The notes under the pieces: model-generated
The model's input: only the letters and a program-made list of their open reading frames with translations
Database searches by the model: none
Told to the model about the DNA's origin: nothing
NCBI GenBank assembly: GCA_964292325.1
Contig: CAXYVG010000029.1
Location: forward strand, 1 to 37,337
Reading direction: 5' to 3'
Source of the DNA: CTSoil-075 sp964292325
GTDB lineage: Bacteria > Bacillota > Negativicutes > DSM-13327
Length of the DNA stretch: 37,337 nt
Translations under genes and position numbers: made by a program
Shown here: in pieces, positions 33,867-37,337 of the stretch
How positions within the stretch are numbered: the first letter of the stretch is position 1
Layout: the number at the start of each line of letters is the position of its first letter

Positions 33867-33937
33867 ATATTTCTTTTAAAAAAAGAATACTTTTTTTAAA
33901 AGAAATATATGTATACAAAAAGTATTTTATATACATA
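33867..33937 (-). repeat. Two AT-rich inverted repeats between glnK and amt
   Basis: A perfect 19-bp inverted repeat made only of A/T plus a few G/C (33867-33885 with 33890-33908) around the loop AATA. It is followed by a second perfect 8-bp repeat, TATGTATA (33908-33915) with TATACATA (33930-33937). They lie directly after the glnK stop. Confidence 0.7.
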
Positions 33938-33948
33938 GCAAATGGTAT

Positions 33949-34314
33949 TTAAGCTTCTTTAGGATCCATAATTGCAAGAGGACCTTCTTCGCCAGTACGA
34001 ATTCGGATTGCATTTTCAATAGGATAAACAAAAATTTTCCCATCACCGACATTGCCTGTTCGTAATACTTTTTTAGCGGTCTCTAGAACTTTTTCCACAG
34101 GTACCTCACAAACTACAGTTTCCACTTTGATTTTGGGCAACAAATTGATGGTATACTCTTTTCCACGATATATTTCTGTGTGACCTTTGGTTAAGCCACA
34201 ACCATAAACTTGAATAACGGTCATGCCAGTAACGCCGATCTCATTTAATGCTTCTTTCAAGTCGTCTAATTTATTAGGTCTAGTAATGATTTCGATTTTA
34301 GTTATTTTTTGCAT
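33949..34314 (-). CDS. glnK: Nitrogen regulatory protein PII
   Basis: PII signal protein of 121 residues. The start at 34314 follows GAGGAG; an in-frame ATG at 34407 would add 31 unrelated residues. It is a trimeric sensor of 2-oxoglutarate and ATP/ADP that gates Amt. The sequence shows IEIITRPNKLDDLKEAL, GMTVIQVYGCG, the T-loop KGHTEIYRGKEYTINLLPK (Tyr54 corresponds to the uridylylated Tyr51 of E. coli), and the nucleotide-binding GNVGDGKIFVYPIENAIRIRTGEEG. The GlnK name is chosen because it is next to amt. Whether Tyr54 is modified cannot be told. Confidence 0.96.
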   Translation of the reverse strand: MQKITKIEIITRPNKLDDLKEALNEIGVTGMTVIQVYGCGLTKGHTEIYRGKEYTINLLPKIKVETVVCEVPVEKVLETAKKVLRTGNVGDGKIFVYPIENAIRIRTGEEGPLAIMDPKEA

Positions 34315-34615
34315 GGTTGTATCTCTCCTCATACATTTAGATTTAGTATGATACTTATCCTGAAATAAGAACAATATAATTTTAAACCAAGTAGAGTTTT
34401 CTGACAATATCTTAAGAGGGCATTTAAAAAATATATATTGTTTTAAGACTGTTATGGGCTAACTATATTGCGTTGATTATGACATTGTTGCTGAGGCTGA
34501 AGCCATGGAGCATTATCTAGTGGAAAAAAATTGGAGGAATTTCCCTATCTTATGTCGAAGATTATCAAATTATAAATTGGCGTTCAAAAAACGAATTTTA
34601 GAATTGGAGAACAAT
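34315..34615. other. Divergent spacer between glnK and the GGDEF gene
   Basis: Contains the glnK ribosome site and AT-rich sequence. I find no sigma-54 (GG-N10-GC) site in good position, and no convincing -35/-10 pair. An in-frame extension of the GGDEF gene to ATG 34505 runs through part of it but looks non-coding. Confidence 0.35.
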
Positions 34616-36241
34616 ATGAAACGATTATCTCTATTAAAGCCGATTTATCTGGTACTATTTCCGATTATCACTTCACTGTTCATACTAATAGTAGCCCTAG
34701 GTTACCATATCCTTGCTGAGTACCAAGCCGATATAATTGTGGAGCGTCAATTGCTTAATATTGCTGCTGAAATCAGATATTACGATGAAGTTTTGACAAT
34801 GTCAGCCAATATGGGAGCATTAACAGGCGATAGCATATGGGAGAGACGCTACATGGATGTGGTCGGCAAGCTTGATCTTGCGATGACTAATGCGGTTGGA
34901 TTAAACTTGGAGTCGAAGGCTTATATCGATGAGGTGAGTGTAGCCAATCAGCACCTGATCGCTCTAGAGTCTAAAGCCTTTGATCTGGTTAGAGCGGGCC
35001 GAAAGGCCGAAGCAATCGATATGATGTTCAGTGATGAGTACAAGCAATATAAGTTGATTTATTCAGATGGAATATCTTCTTTTATTACATCATTGCAAGA
35101 AGCGCAAAAAGTCCATGAAAGACAAAGAAATGATAAGTTAGTCATTTCCACGGTTATGATCTTTTTTCTATTTTTATCTATCATCTTCATTCTTTTATAT
35201 ACCTTTCGGTTGCTTGCCAAGCATCTCGATATTGAAAATCTTCTCATTCAGGTATCTAGGCGTCTGTTGTCACAAGGTAGTGAAAGAGTTGATGAAGATA
35301 TTCAGTGGTTCTTGGCTATGGTAGCAGATAAAGCAAAAGCCGATTATGCATGCTTAGTCCATCGATCTGGCGTAGAACTACTGAATGTTTGGTATTACTC
35401 TGATACAACTTCCTCGGCAAATGATATGACAATGAGGCTCAGTGATATTTCTATGTCAATGAAGTCTGATAGCAACGGTATAGTCGATTGGACGGATATA
35501 AGCCGACAATCAGGGGATGAAAGGCTACAAAAACAGATGCTTAAGGAAATGGGTATTGAATCCTACATTTGCGTTACAGCAGTCTTGAATCATGCTGATG
35601 AGCTTCAGATTAGTCTTGCTTCTACGAGGCGTAGGTTGGCATTTAATCGAGCAGATTATCCTATTTTGATAAGCCTCCTTGAAATTATCAGCCAGGCAAT
35701 CAAGCAACAAGCACACAAAGATCGTTTGTTTGAGCTAGCTACGAAGGATTCTTTGACTGGATTGATCAATAGGAATTCTTTTTTAGAAAAGCTCAAACAG
35801 GTGATGGAACAGCAGAAGTGCTCAGATATTACGTCAGCTCTTTTGATGCTAGATATTGATCATTTTAAACGTATCAATGATACCTATGGGCATGCGGTTG
35901 GTGATCTTGCACTCGCTTATTTTGCGAAAAGAGTGAAATCGTGCCTACGTGAAATTGATGTAGTTGGGCGCCTAGGCGGTGAGGAGTTTGCTGTAATTTT
36001 GCCAAATACAAATGCAGAGGATGCTTTGATTGTCGCAGAGCGCATACGAAAGGCTATAGAAAGCGGAAGTGTTATTACCAGTTCTGAGACAGTTCATTTT
36101 ACGGTCAGTATAGGAGGCACTATGATTGTCACAGCAGATCAGGAGAGTGGCGTTCCACTGAAACGTGCAGATAGTGCTATGTATATAGCCAAGCAAGAAG
36201 GGCGAAATCAAGTCCAATTTCTTTTTTTAGAAAGTAAATAA
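34616..36241 (+). CDS. Membrane diguanylate cyclase
   Basis: Protein of 541 residues. The ATG at 34616 follows GGAGA; the ATG at 34505 would add 37 residues before the first membrane helix. Order: a helix (KPIYLVLFPIITSLFILIVA), an extracytoplasmic region of ~130 mostly helical residues, a second helix (VISTVMIFFLFLSIIFILLY), a GAF-like domain (~230-370), and a GGDEF domain (~380-541). The active signature is GGEEF (454-458), with DIDHFKRINDTYGHAVGD as substrate-binding part. The inhibitory site RxxD is intact (REID, 445-448), so feedback control by c-di-GMP is likely. In contrast to the GGDHF and GGDDF proteins at 2187 and 4139, this one should be a functioning cyclase. Confidence 0.95.
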   Translation: MKRLSLLKPIYLVLFPIITSLFILIVALGYHILAEYQADIIVERQLLNIAAEIRYYDEVLTMSANMGALTGDSIWERRYMDVVGKLDLAMTNAVGLNLESKAYIDEVSVANQHLIALESKAFDLVRAGRKAEAIDMMFSDEYKQYKLIYSDGISSFITSLQEAQKVHERQRNDKLVISTVMIFFLFLSIIFILLYTFRLLAKHLDIENLLIQVSRRLLSQGSERVDEDIQWFLAMVADKAKADYACLVHRSGVELLNVWYYSDTTSSANDMTMRLSDISMSMKSDSNGIVDWTDISRQSGDERLQKQMLKEMGIESYICVTAVLNHADELQISLASTRRRLAFNRADYPILISLLEIISQAIKQQAHKDRLFELATKDSLTGLINRNSFLEKLKQVMEQQKCSDITSALLMLDIDHFKRINDTYGHAVGDLALAYFAKRVKSCLREIDVVGRLGGEEFAVILPNTNAEDALIVAERIRKAIESGSVITSSETVHFTVSIGGTMIVTADQESGVPLKRADSAMYIAKQEGRNQVQFLFLESK

Positions 36242-36255
36242 TTTTCATGTATTAT

Positions 36256-36289
36256 CAATAAAACCCATCAGAAATGATGGGTTTTATTG
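36256..36289. terminator. Bidirectional terminator between GGDEF and DUF3846-like genes
   Basis: A perfect 15-bp stem (36256-36270 with 36275-36289) with loop GAAA. The arms end in AAAA or TTTT so it works for both convergent genes. Confidence 0.9.
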
Positions 36290-36296
36290 ATTCGTT

Positions 36297-36899
36297 TTAT
36301 TGAATTTTTTGGTTGCTTTCTATGAGATAGTTTTGTTTGAAGTAACGTCCGTTAATTTCGAGGGTATCGCAAATGCCATCGTCAAGAATACGAACATAGC
36401 CCTGTCCAATAAACTTTAAATCTTTTTCATTATCAGGTGCTGGTACTTCTTCCCACTTAAAGCGTCGTTCTTCTTTTGTGCCTGGGCTTTCAACAAAAAT
36501 TTCTGATTCTGGATTTGGTTTTTCATCACCCTTACAAGGCGTGAAATTTTCTTTGAGCTTGCTAATAAAAACATCACAGATTTGATCAGGAATATCTAAT
36601 GCGCCTTCTTCATCACCAGTTTCATCATCAATGAGAAGAAAAAGAGCATTACCAAAAACGATTTCATCTTGATCTGGTTTAGGGAAACGACGATTGGGGG
36701 TTAGTTGTAGCGGGATCGCCATATCATTGATGAAAATATGTAAGGATAGACCTTCGCCGACTTGGAATAAGCGAGAACTAATAAAATTTCCACCTAATAC
36801 AGCAGCTATTTCTTCTAGTTGTTTATCAATTGTTGTTGAGAGTTTAAAAACAGCAGGATCTTTACCTACTTCCATAATGATTGCATTCAATGTTGTCAT
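36297..36899 (-). CDS. Uncharacterised protein, DUF3846-like N-terminus
   Basis: Cytoplasmic protein of 200 residues. The start at 36899 follows GAGGAG; the ATG at 36914 lies within that site. Residues ~1-95 resemble the DUF3846 domain (NAIIMEVGKDPAVFKL at the start, a QLEEIAAVLGGNF helix, then GLSLHIFINDMAIPLQLTPNRRFP and IVFGNALFLL), a domain of unknown function common in Firmicutes and phages. The C-terminal ~100 residues are acidic and Pro-rich (PNPESEIFVES), with a final strand-rich part, and are not recognised. Single gene with its own terminator. Confidence 0.7.
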   Translation of the reverse strand: MTTLNAIIMEVGKDPAVFKLSTTIDKQLEEIAAVLGGNFISSRLFQVGEGLSLHIFINDMAIPLQLTPNRRFPKPDQDEIVFGNALFLLIDDETGDEEGALDIPDQICDVFISKLKENFTPCKGDEKPNPESEIFVESPGTKEERRFKWEEVPAPDNEKDLKFIGQGYVRILDDGICDTLEINGRYFKQNYLIESNQKIQ

Positions 36900-37070
36900 A
36901 TGTTTGCTCCTCATATCTCATTTCGTTTATTTGTAAAAAGAATTGTTCCAAATGATTATAATTGTAGATAATTTTGCTTCATTCGTCAAGCGACATGTTT
37001 TGTAGAGAGGAAAAGATGTTTTTTTGCCGAAATGAGAAAGTAGGTAAAAAAATAGAAGGGGATGTTACTC

Positions 37071-37337
37071 ATGACGATTAAAAGTATTTTAAAAGAAGTG
37101 GAAGACTTAGTTCGTGATCTTAAAAATAAAGATGCAAAGGAACGATTGGTATCATATCATGCGATTTTGGCATTACTAGGTCGTATTGAAGAGAGTGTGA
37201 AAGGTGAAAGTTATCCTAATTATCTAATATACAAAGACGATTTAGTAAAAGCATGTGAAGCGCTATGTGGTGTGGCTAGTGATGGTGAGGAGGCACAATA
37301 TATAATAGGGGGAGCCTTAGCAACTGTTCGGAAGATG
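37071..37337 (+). CDS. Unknown protein, partial (3' end outside window)
   Basis: Open frame from ATG 37071 to the end of the window (89 codons, no stop), preceded by GAAGGGG. The product begins MTIKSILKEVEDLVRDLKNK and is predicted to be mostly helical, with a Tyr/Lys-rich middle (YPNYLIYKDDLVKACEALCG). I do not recognise a family. Codon use matches its neighbours, so I take it as a real gene divergent from the DUF3846-like gene. Confidence 0.65.
   Translation, partial: MTIKSILKEVEDLVRDLKNKDAKERLVSYHAILALLGRIEESVKGESYPNYLIYKDDLVKACEALCGVASDGEEAQYIIGGALATVRKM

Noticed and set aside
34315..34450. Sigma-54 promoter for glnK
   Set aside because: I found no GG-N10-GC arrangement of the TGGCAC/TTGCA type at a usable distance.
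1..37337. CRISPR arrays, transposases, integrases, phage genes, tRNA and rRNA
   Set aside because: None seen on reading both strands; no regularly spaced direct repeats and no mobile-element protein motifs.

Overview
The window reads as chromosomal DNA of a low-GC, anaerobic, motile and sensory-rich Firmicute. My best guess is a Negativicutes/Sporomusaceae bacterium of the Pelosinus type. That is inferred from the one-chain pyruvate:ferredoxin oxidoreductase, the anaerobe-type LysA, the YwbE protein, the strong Shine-Dalgarno sites and the large signalling repertoire; no rRNA or other marker is present to prove it. I see no transposase, phage gene, CRISPR array or tRNA.

Layout. 1-5188: a soluble chemoreceptor with its sensor at the C-terminus, then two related c-di-GMP proteins (EAL-CBS-GGDEF and CBS-GGDEF). 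5414-8941: pyruvate:ferredoxin oxidoreductase. 9219-11014: a two-gene unit of an EamA exporter and a soluble diacid-domain chemoreceptor. 11206-13963: secreted alkaline phosphatase and a YibE/F membrane protein. 14235-18063: an orphan Cache-HAMP-PAS histidine kinase and a DEAD-box helicase. 18123-19271 (minus): HD-GYP protein. 19572-21751: LtaS/OpgB-type sulfatase and ywbE. 21863-25739: CheB-CheR fusion and a PAS histidine kinase. 25858-27087: M29 aminopeptidase. 27092-29234 (minus): HipA-like kinase, an internally duplicated small protein and an ASCH protein. 29388-31030: lysine riboswitch and lysA. 31074-32147 (minus): second HD-GYP. 32407-34314 (minus): PII and Amt ammonium module. 34616-36241: membrane GGDEF. 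36297-36899 (minus): DUF3846-like protein. 37071-end: start of an unknown gene.

How the genes work together. Five proteins belong to c-di-GMP turnover or sensing (one EAL, three GGDEF-type domains, two HD-GYP). Three more belong to chemotaxis-like signalling (two soluble receptors, one CheB-CheR) and two are histidine kinases with no response regulator beside them. Metabolic genes (PFOR, LysA, Amt/PII, phosphatase, aminopeptidase) are interspersed. Most units end in clear hairpin terminators, several shared by convergent genes.

The least explained material is non-coding. (1) A three-copy leader element lies at 4033-4107, 9001-9108 and 12710-12815. It has an invariant TAAGAAARTG-N8-ATTGTTAG core inside a covarying closing stem, and it precedes three unrelated genes; I could not match it to a riboswitch class I know. 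(2) A composite hairpin repeat family sits in minus-strand spacers at 27916-28020, 28767-28821 and 32312-32364. (3) Three stacked inverted repeats separate glnK from amt.
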